This document shows positions 26,089-36,140 of a stretch of 64,000 nucleotides of DNA, in pieces. Made by a program: the position numbers and the translations under genes. Origin of the DNA: Gilvimarinus xylanilyticus (lineage in GTDB: Bacteria > Pseudomonadota > Gammaproteobacteria > Pseudomonadales > Cellvibrionaceae); NCBI RefSeq assembly GCF_024195295.1, contig NZ_JAMFTH010000001.1, positions 1,612,001 through 1,676,000 of the forward strand, given 5' to 3'. Numbering within the stretch: the stretch's first letter is position 1; each line of letters begins with the position of its first letter. Below the pieces are notes generated by a model. That model saw nothing but the letters and a program-made list of their open reading frames with translations, was not told where the DNA came from and did not search any database.

Positions 26089-26999
26089 ACCCCCGCCGAC
26101 AGCACACTCAATACCACCAGGCTCAAAATACTCGCGCGTTTAGCCAGCCCCAGTGCGCGCTCTAAGTCCCGCGCATTGGGCTCGGCGCCGGGCAAAGTCG
26201 GTTTTTGTTGCCAGCGGCCATGGTAATAACCGCCACCGCCCACACTCACCCCTAATGCCCCCGCACCGGCGGTGATGACCGGGCCCGCATTGGGGCTGTC
26301 CCAAGCTCGGGCGTATTTACGCCAGGTGTTAACCGCGTTAGCACCGTCGCCGCAGGCGGCAAATGCCAGAGCGCATAAACGGGCAGGAATGTAATTTAAA
26401 CCGTCATCCAGGCGCGCTGCCGCCCAGCCAAAAGCCGCGAACCGGTGGGTGCGATAACCCCACATAGCATCCAAGGTGTTGGCAAAACGGTGCAGCAATA
26501 CGCCCGGCAAACCGGCCAGCGCAAACCAAAACAACGGGGCAATAATCGCATCGGAGGTGTTTTCTAACAGCGACTCCAAAGCGGCGCGAGCTATCTCTGG
26601 TGCGGTTAACTGATCGCAGTTACGACTGACTATTTTTTGCAGCGCCGCTCTTGCCCGAGGCAGGTCATTACTATTTAACGCGGCAATAACCGGGGCAATA
26701 TGCTGGGCTAAACTTTGCGCGCCCAGCGCAAAATAAACCCCCACCCCACCGACGGCTACCGCGAGCCAGGGAAACTGTAAAAGCAGCCACCACCATAAAG
26801 CCGCTGCAGCCAAGGTAATGGGCAACAGCAAAATAGTGACGGCGATAAGACCGCGCAAAGTTAACGAGCGCCTACGGTTTAACCAGCGTTCCAGCGCAGA
26901 CGCGCAAGCCCCAAATCCTACCAACGGATGCCAGCGTTTGGGTTCGGCAAAGCGCAGGTCTAAAACAAAACCCAGCCACAGGGCTAGCGCCGTTACCAC
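26079..26999 (-). CDS. cbiB: Adenosylcobinamide-phosphate synthase
   Basis: 306-residue inner-membrane protein with about four to five helices. Family motifs: LDLRFAEPKRWHPLVGFG near the N-terminus, ISRNCDQL-type (here VSRNCDQLTAPEIARAALESLLENTSDAIIAP, cited in parts), and FAAFGWAAARLDDGLNYIPAR. It joins the aminopropanol linker to adenosylcobyric acid. Lies between cobS and cobD with overlaps on both sides. Confidence 0.93.
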   Translation of the reverse strand: MVTALALWLGFVLDLRFAEPKRWHPLVGFGACASALERWLNRRRSLTLRGLIAVTILLLPITLAAAALWWWLLLQFPWLAVAVGGVGVYFALGAQSLAQHIAPVIAALNSNDLPRARAALQKIVSRNCDQLTAPEIARAALESLLENTSDAIIAPLFWFALAGLPGVLLHRFANTLDAMWGYRTHRFAAFGWAAARLDDGLNYIPARLCALAFAACGDGANAVNTWRKYARAWDSPNAGPVITAGAGALGVSVGGGGYYHGRWQQKPTLPGAEPNARDLERALGLAKRASILSLVVLSVLSAGVWR

Positions 27000-27766
27000 A
27001 GGGCCACCAATACAATCAGCACCAGAGCCTCACTCAGCTCAACCAAGGCCCCCAGACAATCGCCTGTGTATCCGCCAATCTGGTTGTGCCACAAGCGCCG
27101 CCAATACAAAAGCAAGGCAAACACACAGGCAACCAAAACAGCGGTGTTAACCCAACCCAACACTAACAGCATCAGTGCAGTCACTAACAAACTAATTAGC
27201 CACAACCTTTGACTGTTGGTGCTTAAGGTATCAGGCACCTTGCCTCCATAGCGGGCGTATTCCGACAGAGCGACAAACGGCAAGATAGCGGTACGCGCTA
27301 ACAGCGGTGCTACCAGCAAAGCGAGAGCTGCCTGCCAACCGGCATTCAAACTCGCCAGAGCAGCAAACTTTACCAACAACAGTAACACCAAAGATACCAA
27401 CGCCACAGCGCCGCAGGACGGATCGTGCATAACGCTTAAAATGCGCTTGCGACGCTCCTCCGGGTGGGTGTGCTTGTGCCCGGCGTAGTAGGCGTCCATG
27501 CAGTCGGCCAGGCCGTCTAAATGCAGTGCGCCGGTGATCACCACCCAAAGGCAGAGCAACAAGGCCGACGCCAGCAAAACACCCAGCCCCGACATTACAA
27601 TGGCCGCCGCGGCCAAAATCACACCGATAACCAAACCCACCAGCGGATAAAAATAAACCGCCCGGGTGGCGGTATCCGCCTCGGGTTTCATTACCCACCG
27701 CCCCACTGGCAGACGGGTGAGGAACATCAGTGCAAATAAAAAAGCCTGTTTAGCCTGAGTAAACAT
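26993..27766 (-). CDS. cobS: Adenosylcobinamide-GDP ribazoletransferase (cobalamin synthase)
   Basis: About 257 residues from the ATG at 27766; a longer frame is possible but would extend into cobC. Integral membrane protein with the CobS motifs FLTRLPVG, LHLDGLADCMDAYYAGH with acidic metal ligands, and MHDPSCGAVAL. Catalyses the last condensation of adenosylcobinamide-GDP with alpha-ribazole (phosphate). Overlaps cobC by 17 bases and cbiB by 7. Confidence 0.93.
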   Translation of the reverse strand: MFTQAKQAFLFALMFLTRLPVGRWVMKPEADTATRAVYFYPLVGLVIGVILAAAAIVMSGLGVLLASALLLCLWVVITGALHLDGLADCMDAYYAGHKHTHPEERRKRILSVMHDPSCGAVALVSLVLLLLVKFAALASLNAGWQAALALLVAPLLARTAILPFVALSEYARYGGKVPDTLSTNSQRLWLISLLVTALMLLVLGWVNTAVLVACVFALLLYWRRLWHNQIGGYTGDCLGALVELSEALVLIVLVALW

Positions 27767-28343
27767 ACTTGGAAGCGTCCGGGTAATCGACGGATGATAG
27801 CCCCTCGTTATACCGCAACGAAGCAGCGAAACCATAACTCACATTCAATTGCATCATCCACGCAGGCGGTTGATTGTGAGCCCGCGAAAGCAATAATTTA
27901 ATCACTCCACCGTGGGTGACCAGCAAAACCGGTTGACCATTTTCGGCAAGCGCTTTCAAGGTATCCAGTACGCGCTGGCGAAATGCAGCAAAGGCTTCGC
28001 CCCCAGGGGGCCCATGGTACTCGGGGTCGCGGCTCCAGGCCATACAGGCGGCCTCTTGCTCGCGCCAGACGCTGGCAACACACTGCCCTTCCCACTCGCC
28101 ATAGCCAATTTCCTTGAGCCCCGGCGCGATGTCTAAGGGTAATCCATAAGATTGGCTTAGGTGTTCGGCAAAGGTTCGGCAGCGCTGCAAAGGCGAGGAA
28201 ATAATACGAGCCCAATCATCTTTTAACTGCCCTACTCCAAATTCCATCTGTCGCCAACCATTAGCGGTTAACGCCACATCGGTATGGCCGCGAAAAATAC
28301 GCCCACCCTCGCACTCGCCGTGGCGCAACACATCAATGCGCAC
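27750..28343 (-). CDS. cobC: Alpha-ribazole phosphatase-like histidine phosphatase
   Basis: About 197 residues from a GTG at 28343, chosen because GGAG lies six bases before it; a longer frame would add residues not typical of the family. Histidine-phosphatase core: VLRHGEC (phosphohistidine), SSPLQRCRTFAEHL, GEWEGQ, and VTHGGVIKLLL. Removes phosphate from alpha-ribazole phosphate or adenosylcobalamin phosphate. Overlaps the end of cobT by 11 bases. Confidence 0.88.
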   Translation of the reverse strand: MRIDVLRHGECEGGRIFRGHTDVALTANGWRQMEFGVGQLKDDWARIISSPLQRCRTFAEHLSQSYGLPLDIAPGLKEIGYGEWEGQCVASVWREQEAACMAWSRDPEYHGPPGGEAFAAFRQRVLDTLKALAENGQPVLLVTHGGVIKLLLSRAHNQPPAWMMQLNVSYGFAASLRYNEGLSSVDYPDASKYVYSG

Positions 28344-29376
28344 CGGAAACTCCGGCTTCGGCAAAGGTGGCCATTTTGCTATGCAGTGCCAGCGCCTCAC
28401 GAATAATATTGGCCGCCAGCACCGCGCCGCTACCCTCGCCCAGGCGCATATTTAAATTTAGCAAAGGCTTGGCTCCGAGCTCTTGCAACGCCAGCTGGTG
28501 GCCCTGCTCATCGGATTGATGGGCATAGAGCAACCAGGGTTTAACCCCGGGGTTAATCGCCAGGGCGAGTGCCGCAGCAGCAGTGGCGATAAAGCCGTCC
28601 ACCAAAATCGGCGTTTGCATTTGCGCACTGGCGATAAATGCCCCCACAAGCGCAGCAATTTCAAAGCCGCCCAAACACTGAAGGATCGCCAGCGGGTCAG
28701 TGAGTTGTTCTTTATGCAGCACCAGAGCTTTTTCGATGAGCTCGGTTTTATGCGCGAGTGTGGCATCGTCCACCCCGGTACCCCGCCCGGTTATAGTGGT
28801 CGGGTTAAGTTTGAACAAGGCCGCTAAAATCGCCGCTGCCGAGGTGGTGTTACCGATCCCCATTTCACCGCCGATAAATAAATCGGCCGCATGCGTTTGG
28901 TCTGCCCCCAGCTTTAAGGCACGGTGCATTTGCGCTTGGGTCATGGCGTGCTGGGTGGAAAAGTCAGCCGTGCTAGTAGCGATAGGGCTGTGTACTAACG
29001 CTGCATGAGGGCTTACATCGTGCAAGCAACCCATGTTCACCGCCAGGAAGTCGGCGTTTAGGGTGCGCGATAACACGCATACCGCGGCGCCACCACGGGT
29101 AAAATTTTCTACCATTTGCGCGGTGACAGATTGGGGAAAAGCCGAAACGCCCCGAGCGGCAATACCATGGTCGGCAGCAAAAACCCGCACCACTATTTTC
29201 GTAAGCGTGGGGTTCAAATCCCGCTGGAAACCCGCAAAGCGAATCGCAATATCTTCAAGCCGACCCAGCGAGCCAGGCGGTTTGGTCAGCTGGCTCTGGC
29301 GCAGTGTGGCCGCTTGCATGGTTTTTTCATCCGGCGCGGCGATAGGCTCGTCGAGCCATTTAAGAGAATCATTCAT
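28333..29376 (-). CDS. cobT: Nicotinate-nucleotide--dimethylbenzimidazole phosphoribosyltransferase
   Basis: 347 residues. Characteristic segments: KPPGSLGRLEDIAIRFAG, VRVFAADHGIAARGVSAFPQSVT, GEMGIGNTTSAAAILAAL, TGRGTGVDDATL, and the catalytic Glu region EGSGAVLAANII near the C-terminus. It activates the lower ligand base as alpha-ribotide. Eight bases downstream of cobU. Confidence 0.95.
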   Translation of the reverse strand: MNDSLKWLDEPIAAPDEKTMQAATLRQSQLTKPPGSLGRLEDIAIRFAGFQRDLNPTLTKIVVRVFAADHGIAARGVSAFPQSVTAQMVENFTRGGAAVCVLSRTLNADFLAVNMGCLHDVSPHAALVHSPIATSTADFSTQHAMTQAQMHRALKLGADQTHAADLFIGGEMGIGNTTSAAAILAALFKLNPTTITGRGTGVDDATLAHKTELIEKALVLHKEQLTDPLAILQCLGGFEIAALVGAFIASAQMQTPILVDGFIATAAAALALAINPGVKPWLLYAHQSDEQGHQLALQELGAKPLLNLNMRLGEGSGAVLAANIIREALALHSKMATFAEAGVSGAH

Positions 29377-29383
29377 AACATCG

Positions 29384-29908
29384 TTACTTTAAAGACAGTG
29401 GTAGACCGGCAACCACCAGGGTGACCGAGTCCATACGTGCGGCCAGCGCCTGATGTAGCCAACCGCTGGCGTCGACAAACTCGCGCGACAGCTCGCCCAA
29501 AGGCACCACGCCCGAGCCTACCTCGTTACTGACAAAAATCCACGGGGGCGATATTGCCTGGCGCTGAACCGCGTCAACACACTCTAAAAACGCCCCGCGC
29601 TCGCGTTCCCACAATCCGTGATGCAGACAATTACTTATCCACAGAGTTAAACAATCAACCAAAATACAGGTGTCGGAAGCGGCATTCTCAGTCAAGGTTT
29701 GAGCTAAACGAATCGGCTCTTCCAGAGTTTTCCAAGCCGCGCCACGCTCTTGCCGGTGCGCCTGAATGCGCGCGCGCATTTCAGCGTCGCCCGCCTCGCC
29801 GGTAGCCAAGTACAAAAGCTGACCACCGGTTTGTTCGCGCCAGGCTTCGGCTTTTTGTTGAGCGATGCGGCTTTTGCCGCTGCGTGCGCCCCCTAAAATA
29901 AGCTGCAT
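29384..29908 (-). CDS. cobU: Adenosylcobinamide kinase / cobinamide-phosphate guanylyltransferase
   Basis: 174 residues from the ATG at 29908, which has AGGTGA upstream; a GTG nine bases earlier is an alternative. P-loop GGARSGKS at residues 6-13, followed by YLATGEAGDAEM, HRQERGAAWKTLEEP (guanylylated His region) and FVSNEVGSGVVP. Required to salvage cobinamide, and forms the GDP-activated intermediate for CobS. Confidence 0.94.
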   Translation of the reverse strand: MQLILGGARSGKSRIAQQKAEAWREQTGGQLLYLATGEAGDAEMRARIQAHRQERGAAWKTLEEPIRLAQTLTENAASDTCILVDCLTLWISNCLHHGLWERERGAFLECVDAVQRQAISPPWIFVSNEVGSGVVPLGELSREFVDASGWLHQALAARMDSVTLVVAGLPLSLK

Positions 29909-29932
29909 ACCAGTCACCTATTGTCCCATCGC

Positions 29933-30709
29933 TTATTGCCCAATCACTACAGGCTTGCCGGTTTTCGGGTGAGTGATTACCGTTACCTCGGTGGCAAACA
30001 CCTCGGCCAACAGCGATTCGGTTAATACGCTTTGCGCACTGCCACTGGCGACACATTCACCTTGCTTTAGCACCAACAAATGGTCGCAATAGGCCGCCGC
30101 CAGCGTCATATCGTGTACCGTCATCAGCACCGCAACGCCGGTAGCGGCAAAGTCGCGCACCGCACGCATTAACTGATGCTGATGCCCCATATCCAAGCTG
30201 GTTACCGGTTCGTCCAGTAGCAGCAACCGTTCACCAGCATCCTCAGCGCGCCAGATTTGCGCCAGTACCCGCGCCAACTGCAGGCGCTGCTGCTCACCAC
30301 CGGACAAGGTGGTGTACAAGCGTCCCGCCAAATGTAAAACATCCATGGCGCTCATGGCATCAATGCAAATTTGCGAATCGATGCGCGTGCCAGTGCTGTG
30401 GGGCCCGCGCGCCAAAGACACCACCTCGGTTCCGGTAAACGCAAACTCCAGCGAGTTATGCTGACTTAATATCGCCAGTTTTCGCGCTCGGGCGGCGGCC
30501 TCCCAGTGATATATGGGTTGGCCTGCAAACTTAATATCTCCCCGGCAGGGGATATCGCCGCTAATGGCTTTGAGTAAGGTGGTTTTACCCGCGCCATTGG
30601 GGCCAATAACCGCGGTAATACTTCCGGCGTTAAGCGATAAATTAATATCGCGCAGCAGGGTTTTATCGGCGACAGTAACCTGCAGTTTATTCACCGCTAG
30701 TAAACTCAT
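29933..30709 (-). CDS. btuD: B12 importer ATPase BtuD
   Basis: 258 residues. Walker A GPNGAGKTT, signature LSGGEQQR, Walker B LLLLDEPVTSLD and the switch region TVHDMT. Family resemblance includes heme (HmuV) and siderophore ATPases, but its place in the B12 operon with btuC and btuF decides the assignment. It overlaps btuC by four bases. Confidence 0.93.
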   Translation of the reverse strand: MSLLAVNKLQVTVADKTLLRDINLSLNAGSITAVIGPNGAGKTTLLKAISGDIPCRGDIKFAGQPIYHWEAAARARKLAILSQHNSLEFAFTGTEVVSLARGPHSTGTRIDSQICIDAMSAMDVLHLAGRLYTTLSGGEQQRLQLARVLAQIWRAEDAGERLLLLDEPVTSLDMGHQHQLMRAVRDFAATGVAVLMTVHDMTLAAAYCDHLLVLKQGECVASGSAQSVLTESLLAEVFATEVTVITHPKTGKPVVIGQ

Positions 30710-31737
30710 CGCACCAGCTCCCGATGCTGCCGTAACAAGACAATAAAAAACGGTGCGCCCACTAAAGCGGTCACCAAACCCACGGGTAATTCGGTGGGCG
30801 ATAACACCACCCGCGCCAAGGTATCGGCAAGTAAGAGTAAGCTGGCGCCGCCCAGGGCCGATAAGGGTACTAAGGCGCGATGGTCAGGCCCGGCCCACAA
30901 GCGCACCATATGCGGCACCACCAACCCCACAAAGGCAATGCTGCCTGCCATGGCGACCGACACGCCCACGCCCAATGCCACCAGGATAATCAACTGAGTT
31001 TTAAGCCGCTCTACGTTAACCCCCAGGTGCCGCGCCTGGGACTCGCCCAACAGCAACGTATTTAACTGGCGCGCGCAGCGAGTCATACTAAGCAGCAAAA
31101 CCGCTAATACCCCCAGCATTAACGCAGCGCGACTGCCGCTTGCGCCATCCAGCCCACCCATACGCCACAAGCTCATGCGGCGCAGCATTTCGTTATCGGC
31201 AAAGTAGTCCATTAAACCTGTCAAACTGGCGGCCAGAGCAGTCACGGCAATACCCATTAACAACATGGTTGCAACCGAGGTGCCGTTAACGCCAGTGGCC
31301 ACCCGGTACACCAGCCAAACACACAACAAACCACCGATAAACGCCCCCACCGCCACCAAGGATAAACCGCCCAGCACTCCCAGAGTGCCGCCACCAAGTA
31401 ATATGGCCAAACTGGCCCCTACAGAGGCCCCGGCGGTAACACCAATCAGTGATGGGTCGGCCAAGGGGTTGCGAAACAAGCCCTGCAAATAGGCGCCGCA
31501 CACCGCCAGCGTAGCCCCTACCCCGGCGGCCAAACAGGCGCGAGGCAAACGAATACGGGTGATAATGTCGCCGCTGTAACCGGGCACTGACTGCCCCAAT
31601 AGCGCCTGAATAATATCGGCCGGGGCAATCGCCACCGCCCCCATTCCCAAGGCCGCTAAAAAGCTCGCCAGTAATAAAACGGTCAGGGCCCAAGAGGCCA
31701 AGGTTACGCGCTGTTGGCGGCGGGCGGCGGGGCTCAC
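30706..31737 (-). CDS. btuC: B12 importer permease BtuC (FecCD family)
   Basis: About 343 residues from a GTG at 31737 that overlaps the cobQ stop as GTGA, with GGGAGG seven bases upstream. Ten-helix FecCD permease: [20 protein letters not shown] near the start, [34 protein letters not shown], and [17 protein letters not shown] at the end. Homodimer with two BtuD. Confidence 0.94.
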   Translation of the reverse strand: MSPAARRQQRVTLASWALTVLLLASFLAALGMGAVAIAPADIIQALLGQSVPGYSGDIITRIRLPRACLAAGVGATLAVCGAYLQGLFRNPLADPSLIGVTAGASVGASLAILLGGGTLGVLGGLSLVAVGAFIGGLLCVWLVYRVATGVNGTSVATMLLMGIAVTALAASLTGLMDYFADNEMLRRMSLWRMGGLDGASGSRAALMLGVLAVLLLSMTRCARQLNTLLLGESQARHLGVNVERLKTQLIILVALGVGVSVAMAGSIAFVGLVVPHMVRLWAGPDHRALVPLSALGGASLLLLADTLARVVLSPTELPVGLVTALVGAPFFIVLLRQHRELVR

Positions 31738-33200
31738 GAATGTGCCTCCCACTGTTTAAGCCAGGCAGAATCCAAATGCGCTTCCAGGGTATCGGCCAGC
31801 CGGTCTATCTGACGGTCGCGATAGGTGTGTAAATCAAACCCTTGGGCTTGCGCCAGCCCGGCCCAGCGCAAGACTAACCCCAAAGCCTCGGGCTGATCGA
31901 ACAGGCCGTGACAATAAGTGGTGAGAATTTGGTTGTCGGTACTCAGTGCACCGTCGGCACAATGGTTATCGACATGCTGAATAAAAACAGCGGCGTTATC
32001 GAGCGCTGGCCCACGGCTGATACCGCAGTGAATCTCGTAGCCGCTAAAAGGTGCAGTGGCGTTGTTTAAACGCACGCTACCGGCAATATTAGTAAGGGTT
32101 TTGGAGTCGGTAAGCTGTGTGGTGTAATCCAAATAGCCAAAGGCCGGAATGTCACCAGGGCTGTCCTCAATGCCATATGGGTCGCTAATACTTTTACCCA
32201 GCATCTGCAGGCCGCCGCAAATGCCCAACAGCTTGCCGCCGTAACGTAAATGCCGATTGAGCTTATCTTGCCAACCGCTGTCCTGCAGTGCCTTCAGATC
32301 GGCGCGCACGTTTTTGCTGCCGGGCAGGATTATAAGATCGCAGGGGGGCAGCTCATCGGCGACAGCGACATAACGCAAGTCTACCTGCGGGTGCAGTCGC
32401 AGAGCATCAAAGTCAGTGTGGTTACTGATGCGCGGCAGTACCGGCACCACGACCGTTAACTGTTTTTTGTCGAGTTGCTGCGCGGTGCTAATGGCGTCTT
32501 CAGCGTCCAGATAAAAATCTTTTAAATAAGGCAGCACCCCCAGCACGGGTTTACCGGTGTATTCCTCCAACCAGTCGAGACCGGATTGCAACAGCGCGAT
32601 ATCGCCGCGAAAACGATTGATGACAAAACCTTTCACCCGCGCTTGCTCTTCAGGCGACAAGAGCGCAAGAGTTCCTACCAAATGAGCAAACACCCCGCCC
32701 TTGTCGATATCGGCAATTAAAATAACGGGGCAGTCCGCCGCCTGGGCAAAACCCATATTGGCAATATCGTTTTCGCGTAGATTAATCTCGGCGGGGCTTC
32801 CGGCGCCTTCCACCAACACACAGTCGTATTGACTTTGCAGCCGGTTAAAAGAATCCATTACCGCCTGCTTGGCGGTGGCTTTGTAAGCGTGATAATCCAG
32901 CGCCTGCATATTACCTAAGGCCTTACCGTGAATGATCACCTGGGCGCCGGTATCCGATGAGGGCTTTAGCAGTACCGGATTCATATCCGTGTGTGGTTGT
33001 AGCCCAGCCGCCTGAGCTTGCAGGGCCTGGGCGCGGCCTATCTCACCACCGTTTTCCGTAACCGCACTGTTTAGGGCCATGTTTTGCGGTTTAAATGGTG
33101 CGACCTTAACCCCCCGGCGCTTTAACAGGCGTGCCAGGCCCGCTACCAGTGTGCTTTTACCGGCATCGGAAGTGGTTCCCTGCACCATTAAACAGGTCAC
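31734..33200 (-). CDS. cobQ: Cobyric acid synthase
   Basis: 488 residues. N-terminal ATP-binding half ([53 protein letters not shown]) and a C-terminal glutamine amidotransferase-like half with the nucleophile Cys in [14 protein letters not shown] and His in YCHGLFD. It amidates adenosylcobyrinic acid a,c-diamide at four positions. Its substrate would need to be imported or made elsewhere, because no ring-forming cob/cbi gene is in the window. One base separates it from cobO. Confidence 0.95.
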   Translation of the reverse strand: MTCLMVQGTTSDAGKSTLVAGLARLLKRRGVKVAPFKPQNMALNSAVTENGGEIGRAQALQAQAAGLQPHTDMNPVLLKPSSDTGAQVIIHGKALGNMQALDYHAYKATAKQAVMDSFNRLQSQYDCVLVEGAGSPAEINLRENDIANMGFAQAADCPVILIADIDKGGVFAHLVGTLALLSPEEQARVKGFVINRFRGDIALLQSGLDWLEEYTGKPVLGVLPYLKDFYLDAEDAISTAQQLDKKQLTVVVPVLPRISNHTDFDALRLHPQVDLRYVAVADELPPCDLIILPGSKNVRADLKALQDSGWQDKLNRHLRYGGKLLGICGGLQMLGKSISDPYGIEDSPGDIPAFGYLDYTTQLTDSKTLTNIAGSVRLNNATAPFSGYEIHCGISRGPALDNAAVFIQHVDNHCADGALSTDNQILTTYCHGLFDQPEALGLVLRWAGLAQAQGFDLHTYRDRQIDRLADTLEAHLDSAWLKQWEAHS

Positions 33201-33812
33201 TTAGTAATCCACACCTTTGCGCGCTTTAATGCCCGACTTAAACGCGTGTTTGATATCTTTGACCTCGGAGACGGTATCCACCAAGTCTTGTAAGGCGCTG
33301 CCGCCACCGCGACCGGTGACCACCACGCTTTGCTCGCGGGGGCGATCGGCAATCGCCTGCAAGACTTTCTCTTCATCTAAATACTTATAGGCGATCATAT
33401 AAGTCAGCTCGTCCAGCACCACTAAATCCAGGCTGTCGTCGGCGAGCATTCGCCTCGCGACCGCCCAGGTGTTTTCCGCCTCGCGAATATCGCCCGAGCG
33501 ATCCTGGGTGTTCCAGGTAAAACCGGTACCCATTTGGTAAAGTTCAACCTGCGGGCAGTGTTTTTTTACGTACAGCTCTTCGCCGGATAACTGCTCACCC
33601 TTAATAAACTGGACCACGCCCACTTTATGGTCGTAGCCCAGGGCACGCATCACCATACCAAAGGCCGAGCTGGACTTTCCTTTGCCGTTACCGGTTAGCA
33701 GTATCGCCACACCGCGTTCGGTATCCGCCGCTTCAATGCGCGCATCCACTTTGGCTTTTTGTTTTTCCATCGCCTTTTTATGACGTTCGTTTTTGCTCTG
33801 CTCGTCGCTCAT
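33201..33812 (-). CDS. cobO: Cob(I)alamin adenosyltransferase (BtuR/CobO type)
   Basis: 203 residues with a basic N-terminal helix (NERHKKAMEKQKAKVDARIE), P-loop GNGKGKSSSAFG, and VVLDELTYMIAYKYLDEE and VVVTGRGG later. Transfers the adenosyl group to corrinoids. Ribosome site AGGA nine bases before the ATG. Follows btuB after a 173-base gap containing an inverted repeat. Confidence 0.95.
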   Translation of the reverse strand: MSDEQSKNERHKKAMEKQKAKVDARIEAADTERGVAILLTGNGKGKSSSAFGMVMRALGYDHKVGVVQFIKGEQLSGEELYVKKHCPQVELYQMGTGFTWNTQDRSGDIREAENTWAVARRMLADDSLDLVVLDELTYMIAYKYLDEEKVLQAIADRPREQSVVVTGRGGGSALQDLVDTVSEVKDIKHAFKSGIKARKGVDY

Positions 33813-33868
33813 GGTGTGCAGTCCTGTATGTTGCGTATTCTAGATTGTGCCATCGGTTCGGAGCGGCA

Positions 33869-33941
33869 GCGTTTGCAACACGCTGTGAACCCATCCATGG
33901 GAGCTCGGCGCCCGAATCCCTCGGGCGACGGTTGCAAACGC
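33869..33941 (-). repeat. Inverted repeat between btuB and cobO
   Basis: Outer arms GCGTTTGCAAC (33869-33879) and GTTGCAAACGC (33931-33941) are perfect. An inner stem, CGCCCGA-5-TCGGGCG (33909-33927), lies within. In the btuB-cobO gap of the operon it could attenuate transcription or stabilise the btuB message; there is no T-run, so full termination is doubtful. Confidence 0.65.
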
Positions 33942-33985
33942 CACCACTCCAAACCGCCAAAGCTTGTGGCAGCAAACCTTAAGGA

Positions 33986-35827
33986 TTAGAAGGTCACTTC
34001 CACACCCGCATAACCCGAGGCGCCGGCGGTGCGGTAGTTCGGCACCTCAACATAGTCTTCATCGGTTAAGTTTTCACCACGCACATAAAACGTCAGTGCC
34101 GGGCTCAATGCATAGCGAATGCTGGCATCAAGTACCTGATAGCTGCCTATCGGTTCACCGACGCGGTCAACAGTGCCCTCGGCGGTGCGTAGGTTAACAG
34201 ATGCCTGCAAGGCGCTGACCGGTATAAAGGTGAAACCCAGGTTCGCCATATTTTCGGGTTGGCGGGCGCGCACGGCATCCTCAGCGGTTTTGGCATCGGT
34301 GTAGGTGTAGTTGGCGTTGACCACCAGCCAGTCGGCGACGGGGAAATCGGCAATCACCTCAACACCTTCGGATGTGCTCTCGCCCGCGCTTTGTACATAG
34401 CCGCCATCCCAGTCAATTTCACGCTCAATGCTCTGGTCGAAATACACCAGCTCCAAGTGCAGGCCCGAGTGTGCGTAATACTCTACCCCAGCGTCCCAGC
34501 CTTCGCTCTCTTCGGGGGTAAGCGGTGCCAGGTCGGGATTATCTTGCTGGCGATTGTAGTCAATTTCAAACAGGCTGGGGGCGCGAAACCCAGTGCCGTA
34601 GCTGGATTTAAACTTGACCGAACCGGATGCCACATCGAGAACATAGGCGCCGCTCACGCGGTAGGTGTCGTAATCGCCAAAGTCATCGCTGTCGTCATGG
34701 CGCATACCGGCGGTGACATACAAACCCTCGCCATAGTGACCCTGATACTCGGCGTAGGCGCCCCATTGGTCACGGCTCATTTCCAGCACCGTATCTTCGC
34801 GCTGCTCCAGGCCATAGGCGATGGTGTGCGCTTCGCTGAGTTTAGCGCTGCCTAACCACTCCAGCTTTTCCAGCTCGCCTTCGGTGTCATAAGAGATAGC
34901 CCCCGCAGCGAGATTTTGACGGGCGACATCGGTGTTGGAGTAAGCCAGCTCGTTGCTAAAACGCTCGGTTTGGTAACGGGCGCTGACACGGGTGTTAGTC
35001 TGCTCAAAATCACCCACACAGTCATTCACATAGGGCCAGCTGCAGTGATCGAATTCGTTGGTAGCCTCGGTGTCACGCGCGACCGCTTCAAGGCGTAAAG
35101 CGTCGGTGACATTCCACCCTACACGACCGTGCAAGGTAGTGTTTTCATAACCATCGTCATCTTGGTTTTGCAGCAGTTCAGGGGGGGCCTTTTCATCTTC
35201 AATAACGGAGTTAAAACCTTCTGTCTCTGCGTAAGACGCACCGACAAAATAATCCACCACCTCGCTGCCACCACCGACACTGGCGTTATAGCGTTGGCTG
35301 TCGAAGCTGCCACCCTCGGCGGACAACGTAACCTGAGTCTCATCCGCTGAGGTTAGGGTGTCGATATTCAACACACCGCCGGCATCGGCGCCGTACATCA
35401 AGCCCTGGGGACCGCGCAGCAGTTCAACCTTGCCCACATCGGCGCTCATAATATGCTGTAACTGAGCACTGGCCTGGGTGCCCGTGGGGTCTGTGACATC
35501 CACCCCATCTACTCGCACCATGGTGCGGTAGCCGGATTCGCCGCGTACGCGAATCGAGGTGGGCTTGCCCATACCGCCGGTGTTGGTCACCGAGACCGAT
35601 GGCATGGTGCGCAGCACGTCGGCCAGGGCCGTAAAGCCTCGCGCCTTGATTTGAGTGTCATCAAGCACCGATACCGAGGTGGCCACCTGGCGCATGGCTT
35701 CGGGCTGGCGCGAGCTGACCACCACAATGGTTTCCAGGCTGGGTAACAGGTCTTTTTGCGTGTTTTCGGTTTGCGCCACAGCGGGCGCGGCAGCAACAAT
35801 CGCTGCGGCTAGAATGGTCTTTTTCAC
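33986..35827 (-). CDS. btuB: TonB-dependent vitamin B12 receptor BtuB
   Basis: 613 residues from a GTG at 35827, with AGGGA seven bases upstream. Signal peptide KKTILAAAIVAAAPAVA, TonB-box-like segment (ETIVVVSS), plug domain (QIKARGFTALADVLRTMPSVSV, RVRGESGYRTMVRVDGVDVTDP, VELLRGPQGLMYGADAGGVL) and a 22-strand barrel ending AGVEVTF. At about 613 residues it fits BtuB. First gene after the riboswitch; imports corrinoids across the outer membrane. Confidence 0.95.
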   Translation of the reverse strand: MKKTILAAAIVAAAPAVAQTENTQKDLLPSLETIVVVSSRQPEAMRQVATSVSVLDDTQIKARGFTALADVLRTMPSVSVTNTGGMGKPTSIRVRGESGYRTMVRVDGVDVTDPTGTQASAQLQHIMSADVGKVELLRGPQGLMYGADAGGVLNIDTLTSADETQVTLSAEGGSFDSQRYNASVGGGSEVVDYFVGASYAETEGFNSVIEDEKAPPELLQNQDDDGYENTTLHGRVGWNVTDALRLEAVARDTEATNEFDHCSWPYVNDCVGDFEQTNTRVSARYQTERFSNELAYSNTDVARQNLAAGAISYDTEGELEKLEWLGSAKLSEAHTIAYGLEQREDTVLEMSRDQWGAYAEYQGHYGEGLYVTAGMRHDDSDDFGDYDTYRVSGAYVLDVASGSVKFKSSYGTGFRAPSLFEIDYNRQQDNPDLAPLTPEESEGWDAGVEYYAHSGLHLELVYFDQSIEREIDWDGGYVQSAGESTSEGVEVIADFPVADWLVVNANYTYTDAKTAEDAVRARQPENMANLGFTFIPVSALQASVNLRTAEGTVDRVGEPIGSYQVLDASIRYALSPALTFYVRGENLTDEDYVEVPNYRTAGASGYAGVEVTF

Positions 35828-35940
35828 AGTTCAATCCCTAACAAACGTAAAGTGGGATCGAGGGGAGGAATAGCATGCGGCACACGCCACCTAAGGCGCG
35901 TGATACTTGCTGATGGTAGCCCTCCGCTCCATCGCGTTGC

Positions 35941-36077
35941 GATACAGGCCGGTATCGGGCTGACAAGCCTCAGGCTTGATCACCGTTGCGGGGGCAGCGC
36001 CGGATTGTCCGGACTTCCCGTTTAACCTACTCAGCGCCTAGAGTCAGTGACCCTAAACGCAGCAGGCACCTGCTATC
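35941..36077 (-). promoter_or_regulatory. Cobalamin riboswitch aptamer
   Basis: Read on the minus strand: outer P1 arms GATA-CAGG and CCTGTATC close the element. Inside are GGGAAGTCCGGACAATCCGG, the invariant GCTGCCCCCGCAACGGT, and the B12-box-like CAGCCCGATACCGGCCTG. About 113 bases separate it from the btuB start, containing a CACGCGCC/GGTGGCGTG hairpin that may be the expression platform. Binding of adenosylcobalamin is expected to lower expression of the operon. Confidence 0.95.
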
Positions 36078-36140
36078 GTGGCGCGCAATGTAAGGCGTGA
36101 CGGGGGTTTTGTCAATTTGCGGCGAATGGATCGGTTTATG

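Noticed and set aside
33813-33985. Second cobalamin riboswitch before cobO
   Set aside because: No B12-box or GCTGCCCCCGCAACGGT-like core; only inverted repeats are present.
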